Origin: Chromatiales bacterium
Lineage (GTDB): Bacteria; Pseudomonadota; Gammaproteobacteria; UBA6429; Thiohalophilaceae
DNA length: 64,000 nucleotides
Assembly: GCA_027076325.1 (NCBI GenBank)
Contig: JALTJZ010000020.1
Span: 5,240 to 69,239 of the forward strand
Direction: 5' to 3'
The notes under the pieces are model-generated. The model saw only the letters and a program-made list of their open reading frames with translations. It searched no databases and was not told the DNA's origin. Shown in pieces: positions 55,843 to 64,000 of the stretch. Each line of letters starts with the position of its first letter. Positions within the stretch are counted from its first letter, which is position 1. Position numbers and translations under genes: made by a program.

Positions 55843-56181
55843 ATGCCAAGTTTGGAATCATTAATAGAATTAGATGGCGTTGAGGCAGCATTTCAATTTT
55901 CCCTTAAGGGAGAGTTAAGTGGCTTTAAAGTTAAAGACGGTAGCGATTTAACCGAATCCGTGCTGGATCTGCTTAGTCATCTGTGTGTTGCCAACATGTC
56001 GATAGCCACCATGCAGGCACGCGGCTGGGAAACCATGACCGGTATGCAGGGGTTTTACCCCATCAAAGGCTTTACACTGGTGGGGTTTGCCTGGACGGCT
56101 GTTACTAATGATGAATTTGGCGTGGTCATGCCAAATGAGAGTGTTGATTATGAAGCGGCCTATGCTGCGCTTGGTAGCTAA
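55843..56181 (+). CDS. DUF2173 (roadblock/LC7-like) protein 2
   Basis: Second member of the array, 112 aa. Opening LESLIELDGVEAAFQFSLKGELSGFKV aligns with the first strand pair of its neighbours; the helix LSHLCVANMSIATMQARGWETM matches the Met-rich helix of protein 1. It lacks the terminal DNN-AS-N motif of proteins 1 and 3 and ends NESVDYEAAYAALGS instead. ATG 55843 follows GAGGG; an in-frame TTG five codons earlier is less likely. The 37-bp gap to the first gene suggests co-transcription. Confidence 0.78.
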   Translation: MPSLESLIELDGVEAAFQFSLKGELSGFKVKDGSDLTESVLDLLSHLCVANMSIATMQARGWETMTGMQGFYPIKGFTLVGFAWTAVTNDEFGVVMPNESVDYEAAYAALGS

Positions 56182-56196
56182 GGGAAGGGGAACGGC

Positions 56197-56529
56197 ATGA
56201 TTAAGCGAATGCTTGCAATAGACGGGGTACAGGTGGTGTGCCACTTCCGTGATGACGGTGAACTGGTTGAAGGCTACGGCATGATGGACGAGGAGCAAAT
56301 TGCCGGTTTAGCACATTTTGCACATGACTATAAGCGAATAGTGCAGGGCAATACCGACCAGTTGTCCATGTTTACCCAAATGAATGGCTGGACACCTCCC
56401 GGTGGCTGGATAGTGCGCAGTGATAATGTGGCGGTTGTCAGTATCGCCAATTTGGTGTGTTTAATTGATAATAATGAGGCTTCTCTCAACGAAGTGATGA
56501 AGGAAATGAATACGTTGGCACATTGGTAG
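56197..56529 (+). CDS. DUF2173 (roadblock/LC7-like) protein 3
   Basis: Third paralogue, 110 aa, 15 bases after the second and behind a strong AAGGGAAGGGG site. Features are KRMLAIDGVQVVCHFRDDGELVEGYGM, a helix LAHFAHDYKRIVQGN, a GWTPPGGWIVR strand, and the C-terminal LVCLIDNNEASLNEVMKEMN that matches protein 1 closely. The family is found mainly in sulfur-oxidising proteobacteria as far as I recall, with no function established. Three adjacent copies are consistent with a hetero-oligomer. Confidence 0.8.
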   Translation: MIKRMLAIDGVQVVCHFRDDGELVEGYGMMDEEQIAGLAHFAHDYKRIVQGNTDQLSMFTQMNGWTPPGGWIVRSDNVAVVSIANLVCLIDNNEASLNEVMKEMNTLAHW

Positions 56530-56614
56530 GCTAAATAAGCTGTAACTAGTTGTTTTATATAATCTTACGCTTAGCATCTTGACGAGTCAGGTTTTGTCAT
56601 CTAAACTACCTGAT

Positions 56615-56827
56615 ATGCCTACTATAAAAATCAGTTCAAAAGTTGAAGAAGCCGTGTGGAATGAGCTCAAAGACGCGGCAAAAGAATCTCATCAGAATGT
56701 TTCTGGAATGCTCACTGAAGCAATCAGTGATTATTTGCAGCGCCGCCGTATTCGCCCGACTGTAACAAACCACTTACTCGATTCTATTGATGAGAATGAA
56801 GAATTAGGCCGGCTTCTTGCTAAGTGA
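56615..56827 (+). CDS. Ribbon-helix-helix antitoxin
   Basis: A 70-residue protein starting MPTIKISSKVEEAVWNELKDAA, the N-terminal beta-strand and helices of a ribbon-helix-helix DNA-binding domain, continuing SHQNVSGMLTEAISDYLQRRR. The acidic C-terminal tail (LDSIDENEELGRLL) is suited to bind a toxin. It overlaps the Fic-type toxin gene. The frame extends upstream to TTG 56579, but ATG 56615 begins the recognised domain. Doc toxins usually pair with Phd-type antitoxins; a ribbon-helix-helix partner is a variant. It probably represses its own operon. Confidence 0.8.
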   Translation: MPTIKISSKVEEAVWNELKDAAKESHQNVSGMLTEAISDYLQRRRIRPTVTNHLLDSIDENEELGRLLAK

Positions 56828-56831
56828 CACT

Positions 56832-57203
56832 GTGCAGTTTTTGTCGCTGGATGAAGCGATTGAAATCCACTCGGTGCTGATAAAACGTTTTGGTGGCCCA
56901 CAGGAAATACGTGATTTAGGCTTGCTGGAAAGCGCACTTTATCGGCCTCAAACGGGTTATTACAAAACGCTGGAAGAAATGGCCGCGGCGTTGTTTGAAT
57001 CTCTTATTAAAAACCATCCTTTTGTTGACGGAAACAAACGCGTGGCGTTTTTTGCAACGGACGTCTTTTTGAGGATGAATGGCTATAAGTTTCAGGTTGA
57101 AGCGGTGTCTGCGCACCGTTTTTTAATGAATTTGTTTGATTCCAATTGCTGTGATCTTGAGCACTTACTACCCTGGATAAGTGACAGCCTCACTAAAATT
57201 TAG
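56832..57203 (+). CDS. Death-on-curing (Doc/Fic) family toxin
   Basis: A 123-residue Fic-fold protein of the Doc group. The catalytic loop HPFVDGNKR at residues 62-70 (numbered from GTG 56832) has all key residues, in the standard HPFxxGNKR form used by AMP-transferring Fic proteins rather than the HxFxxANKR of the phosphotransferring P1 Doc. The start VQFLSLDEAIEIHS is family-like. TTG 56817 is an alternative start that overlaps the antitoxin stop by 11 bases. Likely targets are translation components, but the modification type cannot be fixed from sequence. Confidence 0.83.
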   Translation: MQFLSLDEAIEIHSVLIKRFGGPQEIRDLGLLESALYRPQTGYYKTLEEMAAALFESLIKNHPFVDGNKRVAFFATDVFLRMNGYKFQVEAVSAHRFLMNLFDSNCCDLEHLLPWISDSLTKI

Positions 57204-57296
57204 TAGGGTGCTGATTTGCTTCCCATCTGGCAGCCATACCCGCATTAGAGTATTATAGGCACCATCTATTAGCCTTCATTTTTTGAGAATTGTCCC

Positions 57297-60200
57297 ATGT
57301 TGCAGTTGCACGGTGTACCCGCACTTTCCAGTTTCCGTTTACAAAAAAAATTACGCAGTTTACAGACTATCGATTCGTCAGTGAGTGGGTTGATAACAGA
57401 ATATATTTATTTTATTGAAACCGAAACAAACCTGAATGACGATGAGCTGGCGACACTCAACCATCTTTTAAATGAAGACCGTCAATTTAAAGCTACTCCC
57501 CAAACCGGTAGCCTGATTTTAGTGGTGCCGCGTCCGGGTACCATTTCACCCTGGTCAACCAAAGCCACCGATATTGCGCATAATTGTGGTCTGGATAAAA
57601 TTAAACGGATTGAACGGGGGATTGCCTACTATTTACAATCGGATGTGGAGTTAAGCGCAGTAAAATTAAGCCAGCTTTCGCATTGCGTTTATGATCGAAT
57701 GGTAGAAGCGGTGTTGTTTGACACCGAGCAGGCGGCTGCCTTATTCCATCACGCTGAACCGGCCGAATTTAAAAGTGTGGACATTCTTGCGCAAGGTAAG
57801 CAGGCGCTTGAGCAAGCCAACACTCAAATGGGGCTGGCGCTGGCCGAGGATGAAATTGATTATCTGGTCGAAAACTTCACTCGACTTAAACGTAATCCCA
57901 CCGATGTTGAACTGATGATGTTTGCACAGGCCAACTCGGAGCATTGTCGGCATAAAATTTTTAATGCCGACTGGGTTATCGATGGTAAACAAAAAGATAT
58001 TTCCCTGTTTGGCATGATTCGCCATACCTACCAGCATAACCATGACGGTGTGTTGTCAGCTTACAGCGATAACTCGGCGGTGGTCGAAGGCTTTAATGGC
58101 GGGCGGTTCTTCCCACAAGCGGCCGGTAACTATGCTTATCATCAGGAGCCGATTCATATCCTGATGAAAGTGGAAACCCATAACCACCCCACCGCAATCG
58201 CACCTTTCCCTGGGGCGGCAACGGGTTCGGGTGGCGAAATCCGGGATGAAGGTGCGACGGGCACGGGTTCTAAACCCAAAGCCGGTTTGGCTGGTTTTTC
58301 GGTGTCTAATTTAAAATTGCCACAGGCCATGCAAGCGTGGGAAGTGGAATACGGCAAGCCGGAGCGGATTGTATCTGCGCTGGATATTATGATTGAAGCC
58401 CCCATTGGTGCAGCAGCATTTAATAACGAATTTGGTCGGCCGAATATCTTAGGTTACTTCCGCACCTACGAGCAAAGTATCACCTCAAGTAATGGTACCG
58501 AAGTGCGCGGCTACCATAAGCCCATTATGTTGGCTGGCGGTGTTGGCAATATTAAAGCAGAGCATGTTGAAAAAGGTATTATTCCAGCGGGTGCCAAAAT
58601 TGTTGTACTTGGCGGGCCTGCAATGTTAATTGGTTTAGGTGGCGGTGCAGCCTCGTCCATGACCAGTGGCCAGAGCCATGAAGATTTAGACTTTGCCTCG
58701 GTACAACGTGGTAACCCCGAAATGGAACGTCGTGTACAGGAAGTGATCGACCATTGCTGGCAACAAGGTGAAAACAGTCCGATTATCAGTATCCACGATG
58801 TGGGTGCCGGTGGTTTATCCAATGCCTTACCAGAATTAGTCAATGACAGTGGCCGCGGTGCCCATTTTGAATTACGCAATGTCCCGAATGATGAACCAGG
58901 CATGGCACCACATGAAATCTGGTGTAATGAGTCACAGGAACGTTATGTGCTGGCCATTGATGCGAATGCGCTGGATGCCTTCGAAGCCATCTGCAAACGT
59001 GAACGTTGCCCTTATGCCATTGTTGGCGAAGCCACCGAAGCACAACAATTAAAATTACACGATGCGCACTTTAATAATTACCCTATCGATATGCCACTGG
59101 ATGTGCTACTCGGCAAGCCACCAAAAATGTTGCGCGATGTAACAAGTGTCTCGGTTAAACAAACGCCTTTTGATAGTAGTAATATTGATATCAAAGAAGC
59201 GGCTTATCGTTGTTTGCGTTTGCCAACGGTTGCCAGTAAAAACTTTTTAATCACCATTGGTGATCGCAGTGTGACCGGACTTATTCATCGTGACCAGATG
59301 GTCGGCCCGTGGCAGGTACCGGTGGCCGATGTGGCGGTCACGGCTTCAAGTTTCGATACCTTTACCGGTGAAGCGATGGCCATCGGTGAACGTGCGCCAC
59401 TGGCGTTAATTAATCATGCTGCCTCTGCACGGATGGCCATTGGTGAAGCCTTAACAAATTTAGCCGCAAGCCAGATTACAGAACTCAAGCGGGTAGTGTT
59501 ATCGGCTAACTGGATGGCACCGGCCGGACACCCCGGCGAAGATGCCGGTTTATACGAAGCCGTGCAGGCCGTGGGGATGGAACTTTGCCCGGCACTCGAT
59601 ATTTGCGTGCCAGTGGGTAAAGATTCCATGTCGATGAAATCGGTTTGGGATGATGGCGCTGAAAGTAAATCGGTAACTGCGCCTTTGTCACTCATTATTA
59701 CCGCCTTTGCACCGGTTAAAGATATTCGTAACACCTTAACCCCGCAACTTCGAACCGATAAAGGCGATACGCGCTTGCTATTCATCGACCTTGCACAAGG
59801 CCAACAGCGCATGGGTGGCTCCGCTATTGCACAGGTTTATAATCAGATTGGCGATATTGCCCCCGATCTGGAAAACGCAGCCAATTTTAAAGCCGCATTT
59901 AATACGATTCAAACATTGAATGCACAAGGGTTATTACTTGCCTATCATGATCGTTCCGATGGTGGTTTATTTGCTACATTGGTAGAAATGGCTTTTGCCG
60001 GTCATACGGGTCTCGATATTGATATCACCGCATTAGGCCGTGATGCCATCGGCAGTTTGTTTAACGAAGAACTTGGCGCTGTTATTCAGGTGTTGCATCG
60101 TGATGTGGATACAGTCACGGCGGCCTTCAGTCAGGCCAATGCGAGTGTGCATGATATTGCGCAAATTAATGCAAACGACACCATTATAATTAAACATGCC

Positions 60201-61172
60201 GGTACAAGCGTATTAAAAGAAACACGTATTGATTTACAACGTGCATGGAGTGAGACCAGTTATCACATACAAGCCTTACGCGATAACCCCGATTGTGCCC
60301 AACAGGAATTTGACAGCTTATTAAATAAAGACGATGCTGGTTTGCATGTGAGTTTAAGTTTTGATCTGGATAACAATATTGCCGCTCCATATTTGAATTT
60401 GAATAACAAACCTAAAATGGCAGTTTTACGTGAGCAAGGTGTAAATGGTCAGGTTGAAATGGCAGCCGCTTTTGATAAAGCTGGTTTTGCCAGTATCGAT
60501 GTGCATATGACAGATATTATCAATGGCCATATTAATCTGGACGAATTTAAAGGCCTGGTTGCCTGCGGTGGTTTTTCCTATGGTGATGTACTCGGTGCCG
60601 GTGGTGGTTGGGCTAAGTCTATTTTATACAATGCGCAGGCACGTGACAGTTTCGAAAAATTCTTTAATCGCGCAGACACCTTTGGTTTAGGTGTTTGTAA
60701 TGGCTGCCAGATGTTATCGCACTTAAAAGATTTAATCCCTGGTGCAAGTCATTGGCCACATTTTGTGCGTAATGTGTCCGAGCAATTTGAAGCACGTCTT
60801 GCTATGGTTAAAGTAGAAAAAAGTAACTCTGTTTTGTTTAATGGCATGGCAGGTTCTCAATTACCGATTGTGGTGGCGCATGGAGAAGGTCAGGCGGTAT
60901 TTTCCTCGGCCGATAAAATGAATCAGAACATTGCACTGTGTTATATTGATAACAACGGGCAAATAACTGAACGCTATCCGGCAAATCCAAATGGGTCACC
61001 ACAAGGAATCACTGGCTTAAGTAATGAAGATGGTCGCTTTACCATTATGATGCCACATCCGGAAAGAATATTCAGAAAAGTACAGTTTTCGTATTATCCT
61101 GAAACAGACAGCGCCAGTGACGAAAGCCCGTGGATGCGCTTATTTCAAAATGCCCGTCAGTGGATTGGTTAG
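57297..61172 (+). CDS. purL: Phosphoribosylformylglycinamidine synthase
   Basis: Large single-chain FGAM synthase (1291 aa) converting FGAR and glutamine to FGAM in purine synthesis. The N-terminal PurS-like domain and linker are followed by two AIRS-type halves: [15 protein letters not shown] and [32 protein letters not shown] in the first (key His and Glu residues), and [13 protein letters not shown] in the second. The C-terminal glutamine amidotransferase carries the Cys nucleophile in GVCNGCQML and the His-x-Glu pair in MPHPERIF. Complete and uninterrupted. PurM and PurN, which act after and before it, are encoded at 11.6-13.4 kb. Confidence 0.97.
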   Translation: MLQLHGVPALSSFRLQKKLRSLQTIDSSVSGLITEYIYFIETETNLNDDELATLNHLLNEDRQFKATPQTGSLILVVPRPGTISPWSTKATDIAHNCGLDKIKRIERGIAYYLQSDVELSAVKLSQLSHCVYDRMVEAVLFDTEQAAALFHHAEPAEFKSVDILAQGKQALEQANTQMGLALAEDEIDYLVENFTRLKRNPTDVELMMFAQANSEHCRHKIFNADWVIDGKQKDISLFGMIRHTYQHNHDGVLSAYSDNSAVVEGFNGGRFFPQAAGNYAYHQEPIHILMKVETHNHPTAIAPFPGAATGSGGEIRDEGATGTGSKPKAGLAGFSVSNLKLPQAMQAWEVEYGKPERIVSALDIMIEAPIGAAAFNNEFGRPNILGYFRTYEQSITSSNGTEVRGYHKPIMLAGGVGNIKAEHVEKGIIPAGAKIVVLGGPAMLIGLGGGAASSMTSGQSHEDLDFASVQRGNPEMERRVQEVIDHCWQQGENSPIISIHDVGAGGLSNALPELVNDSGRGAHFELRNVPNDEPGMAPHEIWCNESQERYVLAIDANALDAFEAICKRERCPYAIVGEATEAQQLKLHDAHFNNYPIDMPLDVLLGKPPKMLRDVTSVSVKQTPFDSSNIDIKEAAYRCLRLPTVASKNFLITIGDRSVTGLIHRDQMVGPWQVPVADVAVTASSFDTFTGEAMAIGERAPLALINHAASARMAIGEALTNLAASQITELKRVVLSANWMAPAGHPGEDAGLYEAVQAVGMELCPALDICVPVGKDSMSMKSVWDDGAESKSVTAPLSLIITAFAPVKDIRNTLTPQLRTDKGDTRLLFIDLAQGQQRMGGSAIAQVYNQIGDIAPDLENAANFKAAFNTIQTLNAQGLLLAYHDRSDGGLFATLVEMAFAGHTGLDIDITALGRDAIGSLFNEELGAVIQVLHRDVDTVTAAFSQANASVHDIAQINANDTIIIKHAGTSVLKETRIDLQRAWSETSYHIQALRDNPDCAQQEFDSLLNKDDAGLHVSLSFDLDNNIAAPYLNLNNKPKMAVLREQGVNGQVEMAAAFDKAGFASIDVHMTDIINGHINLDEFKGLVACGGFSYGDVLGAGGGWAKSILYNAQARDSFEKFFNRADTFGLGVCNGCQMLSHLKDLIPGASHWPHFVRNVSEQFEARLAMVKVEKSNSVLFNGMAGSQLPIVVAHGEGQAVFSSADKMNQNIALCYIDNNGQITERYPANPNGSPQGITGLSNEDGRFTIMMPHPERIFRKVQFSYYPETDSASDESPWMRLFQNARQWIG

Positions 61173-61184
61173 AGCACTACTATT

Positions 61185-62120
61185 ATGCCTCATGCCCTTT
61201 CGATACAGGACTTAACCAAAACATATAAAAATAATGTTTGTGCATTAAAGGGAATTTCTCTGGATATTGCCGAAGGGGATTTTTTTGCTTTACTTGGCCC
61301 CAATGGTGCAGGGAAGTCTACTGCTATTGGTATTGTCTGTTCTTTAGTTAATAAAACATCCGGCTCCGTTAAAGTGTTTGGTTGTGATCTTGATACGCAA
61401 AAAGATCAGGCCAAAAGTTGTATTGGTCTGGTTCCCCAGGAATTTAACTTTAATGTGTTTGAACCGATTTATGAAATTATCATTAATCAGGCCGGTTATT
61501 ATGGTATCCCCCGTAAAAAGGCATCACAGCGTGCCGAACTGTTGCTTAAGCAGCTCGGCTTATGGGAAAAGCGCCGTGATATGGCACGCGAACTATCCGG
61601 CGGCATGAAACGTCGTTTAATGATTGCACGTGCATTAGTGCATGAACCGAAGTTACTTATTCTGGATGAACCGACAGCGGGTGTGGACATTGAAATACGC
61701 CGTTCAATGTGGGTATTCCTGGAAGAAATTAACAAGCAGGGCACCACGATTATTTTAACAACCCATTATTTAGAAGAAGCTGAAGCCTTGTGCCGAAATA
61801 TTGCGATTATTAATAAAGGCGAAATTATTGAACACACCCAAATGAAAACACTACTGGCGCAACTGCATATCGAAACCTTTATTCTGGACTTAAAAGAAAG
61901 TATTAACAAAGTTCCCGTGGTTGCCGGTTATAATATTACATTACTTGACCCATCAACATTGAGTGTGGAAATTAATAAAACACAAACAATAAATGAAGTC
62001 TTTGATGAATTGTCGCGGCTTAACTTGCATGTTACCAGCATGCGGAATAAATCGAATCGTCTGGAAGAGTTGTTTGTGCGTTTAACAGGCAATCAGATAG
62101 AAGAAGATGCACAAGGCTAA
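61185..62120 (+). CDS. ABC transporter ATP-binding protein (YadG-like)
   Basis: ATPase subunit of an ABC-2-type exporter, 311 aa. Walker A is GPNGAGKST at residues 38-46, the signature is LSGGMKRRLMIARAL, Walker B is LLILDEPTAGVD, and the switch His is in TTHYLEEAE. The C-terminal 90 residues form the extra domain of the DrrA/YadG group. It starts 12 bases after purL, with the permease six bases further on. Substrate unknown; YadGH-type exporters are linked to drug or lipid export only by similarity. Confidence 0.92.
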   Translation: MPHALSIQDLTKTYKNNVCALKGISLDIAEGDFFALLGPNGAGKSTAIGIVCSLVNKTSGSVKVFGCDLDTQKDQAKSCIGLVPQEFNFNVFEPIYEIIINQAGYYGIPRKKASQRAELLLKQLGLWEKRRDMARELSGGMKRRLMIARALVHEPKLLILDEPTAGVDIEIRRSMWVFLEEINKQGTTIILTTHYLEEAEALCRNIAIINKGEIIEHTQMKTLLAQLHIETFILDLKESINKVPVVAGYNITLLDPSTLSVEINKTQTINEVFDELSRLNLHVTSMRNKSNRLEELFVRLTGNQIEEDAQG

Positions 62121-62126
62121 ATTATA

Positions 62127-62900
62127 ATGACACTGGAACAGCAATTTATCGCATTTAAAACCATTGTCGTAAAAGAAATTTTACGTTTTTCCCGTATTTG
62201 GGTGCAAACCATTGTGCCCGCAGTTATTACAACCAGCCTGTACTTTCTAATTTTCGGAAATCTAATCGGGTCACAACTGGGTGATATTCAGGGTTACAGT
62301 TATGTTGACTATATTGTGCCAGGCATTATTTTAATGTCCGTTATTACCAATGCCTATGGTAATGTTGTTTCTTCTTTTTATGGGCACAAGTTCCAGCACC
62401 ATGTTGAAGAAATGCTGGTGTCGCCTATGCCAAATACCATTTTACTGGCAGGTTTTGTTGTCGGTGGTGTTGCTCGTGGTATTGTCGTGGGCAGTGTAGT
62501 AACTCTGGTTGCGATGTTTTTTACCAAACTTCATTTTGAACATATATTTATTACCCTGGCCGTTGTTATTCTTACCGCTATTCTTTTTTCCCTGGCTGGC
62601 TTTGTAAATGCCGTTTATGCGAATAGTTTTGATGATATTTCGATTATCCCTACCTTCGTTTTAACACCATTAACCTACCTTGGTGGCGTTTTCTTTTCGA
62701 TAGGAATGTTGAGTACTTTCTGGCAAAACATTGCTTTATTTAATCCTATACTCTATATGATAAATGCAATGCGGTTTGGTATGTTAGGTGTTTCTGATAT
62801 TAACCTGGTAGTCGCATTCATTATTATTATTCTGTTTTTGGTAATGCTTTTTAGCTTTTGTCTTTATCTACTGAATAAAGGTATTGGTTTGAGAAGTTGA
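62127..62900 (+). CDS. ABC-2 type permease (YadH-like)
   Basis: Membrane subunit of the exporter, 257 aa with six helices. The ABC-2 family motif lies in DYIVPGIILMSVITNAYGNVVSSFYGHK, followed by VEEMLVSPMPN, typical of YadH-like permeases. The C-terminal LFNPILYMINAMRFGMLGVSD is also characteristic. It pairs with the ATPase encoded immediately upstream. About 70 bases of intergenic sequence separate it from the next gene. Confidence 0.92.
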   Translation: MTLEQQFIAFKTIVVKEILRFSRIWVQTIVPAVITTSLYFLIFGNLIGSQLGDIQGYSYVDYIVPGIILMSVITNAYGNVVSSFYGHKFQHHVEEMLVSPMPNTILLAGFVVGGVARGIVVGSVVTLVAMFFTKLHFEHIFITLAVVILTAILFSLAGFVNAVYANSFDDISIIPTFVLTPLTYLGGVFFSIGMLSTFWQNIALFNPILYMINAMRFGMLGVSDINLVVAFIIIILFLVMLFSFCLYLLNKGIGLRS

Positions 62901-62973
62901 CACTTTGTTGGGTTATATAGAATGATTCTTGCATGAAAAGATAATCGAGTGTCTATTCGGGAGAATAGCTTTA

Positions 62974-64000
62974 ATGGCAAAAATAAAAAAAACATATCTT
63001 GATGATGGCCAGCTAGTTATGCTGGCATATATTTTTGTCTATATCATCATATTTTTTTTCCTGTTAAGTTACCTGGGGTATGAGCGAGCGTTTTTAGTAT
63101 TGGATGTTCCAGTTATGAAGCCTGCGTTTGCCGATTTGCATGTGATAGTTGCAGGGTATGAATCGACTGTGAACGGTGTTGACCCGTACTTGAAAAATGA
63201 ATCTGATCCATGGGGAAGGCTTTATAATTATCCACGATGGTGGTTAGGTTTGGGTTACCTTGGGTTAAATCATGGCAATATATTTTATTTGGGTTTCCTG
63301 ATAGGGGTAGTTTACTTTATATCTGTGTTTAAATTACTAAAAGGCTTAACAGCAGGGGAAGGCTTGTATTGTGCTTTTGTTATTGTTTCACCATCATCAA
63401 TACTTGCTGTTGAGCGGGGGAATATTGATATTATCATATTTTCACTTCTAGCTTTTGCAGTTTTTTTGTATTCAAAAGAAAAAAGCAATACTAGTATAAA
63501 AGTTTTTATATTAATTGTAATGACATCATTTTTAAAGTTGTACCCGGTTTTTGCTATTTTGGTGTTCCTTAAAGAAAATAAAGATATTTTTTATAAAATA
63601 TGTGGGGTAATGTTTATATTGTTTTTGTCGTATTTAATTTTAACATGGGATGATTTAGAAAAAATAGCGGCTAACACACCTTATGGAGTTATTAGGATGT
63701 ATGGTGCTGCAGTTTTACCCTTGCGTGTATTTTCTGACTTTATCGGTATGGATCATAATTTAAGGCCATATTTTCACTTGTTTAGTTTATTGATAGGTAA
63801 TGCTGCCTTGTTATTAATTGTTGTTTTTTGCTTTATTAAGGCGAAATCTTCAAAGTATTGTCTGAATCTTGAGTCTTTTACAGAGCGGTATTTGCTTATC
63901 GCATTTCGATTAGGATTTGGTATTTTTCTGGGGACATTTGTTTTAGGTAATAACTGGGATTATCGACTGATATTTTTAATCTTCGTTATTCCTCAATTGT
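62974..64000 (+). CDS. GT87-like polytopic glycosyltransferase, truncated by window end
   Basis: Reading frame open from ATG 62974 to the end of the window (at least 342 residues). The protein has about nine hydrophobic segments. Loop 1 contains DLHVIVAGYESTVNGVDPYLKNESDP followed by NYPRWW, and later VERGNIDIIIF; these match the DUF2029/GT87 polyprenyl-phosphate mannosyltransferase-like group (acidic loop 1, NYPxxW, ERGNxD). GGGAG stands before the ATG. The sugar and acceptor are unknown; the 3' end and any domain there are outside the window. Confidence 0.75.
   Translation, partial: MAKIKKTYLDDGQLVMLAYIFVYIIIFFFLLSYLGYERAFLVLDVPVMKPAFADLHVIVAGYESTVNGVDPYLKNESDPWGRLYNYPRWWLGLGYLGLNHGNIFYLGFLIGVVYFISVFKLLKGLTAGEGLYCAFVIVSPSSILAVERGNIDIIIFSLLAFAVFLYSKEKSNTSIKVFILIVMTSFLKLYPVFAILVFLKENKDIFYKICGVMFILFLSYLILTWDDLEKIAANTPYGVIRMYGAAVLPLRVFSDFIGMDHNLRPYFHLFSLLIGNAALLLIVVFCFIKAKSSKYCLNLESFTERYLLIAFRLGFGIFLGTFVLGNNWDYRLIFLIFVIPQL

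Overview
The window comes from a chromosome of a gammaproteobacterium of moderate, slightly AT-leaning composition. The assignment rests on gene order: an rnfABCDGE operon; metG divergent from mrp-dcd; purMN divergent from a DUF2066 / CDP-alcohol transferase / PerM-like / hda run; arsC-wrbA-DUF2069; ilvI-ilvH-ilvC-psd-pssA-leuA; rimI-prfC; pepA-holC with divergent lptF-lptG; and purL. There is no phage, plasmid, CRISPR array, rRNA or tRNA that I can support. A three-gene DUF2173 (roadblock-like) array weakly suggests a sulfur-oxidising lineage, but that is a guess.

Layout. 1-400: a 218-bp tandem duplication of an intergenic repeat. 402-5607 (minus): the Rnf electron-transport complex. 5737-10788: metG, then mrp and dcd, separated by a roughly 1-kb repeat field with about 3.4 copies of a 196-bp unit. 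10792-21251: DUF3108, purNM, the hda group, GFA, DUF2069-wrbA-arsC, two small lipoproteins and a YihY protein. 21312-24834: two periplasmic thioredoxins, a TolC-like channel and a periplasmic adaptor (no inner-membrane pump), then acylphosphatase. 24849-28370 (minus): lytic transglycosylase, proS, two DUF4124 proteins and a MIF-like protein. 28560-35739: branched-chain amino-acid synthesis (ilvIHC, leuA) enclosing psd-pssA for phosphatidylethanolamine, with regulatory leaders before ilvI and leuA. 35768-38827: a UDG-fold protein in the position of holD, then rimI and prfC.

38977-41318 holds a secreted 11-residue-repeat protein followed by an ECF-like sigma factor, a DUF3619 membrane protein, a small exported protein and a DUF3106 protein, which reads as an envelope-stress module. 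41417-54737 holds aas, an MFS transporter that seems to lack a normal start codon, valS, a GT39 transferase, holC, pepA and lptFG. 55328-57203 holds RDD, the DUF2173 triplet and an RHH/Doc toxin-antitoxin pair. 57297-64000 holds purL, a YadGH-type ABC exporter and a truncated GT87-like membrane transferase.

Most of the window is core metabolism, translation and envelope biogenesis. The least explained parts are the UDG-fold protein with a psi-like N-terminus, the pump-less TolC/adaptor/thioredoxin cluster, the sigma/DUF3619/DUF3106 module with its repeat protein, and the DUF2173 triplet. Palindromic intergenic repeats of at least three families are scattered between genes.
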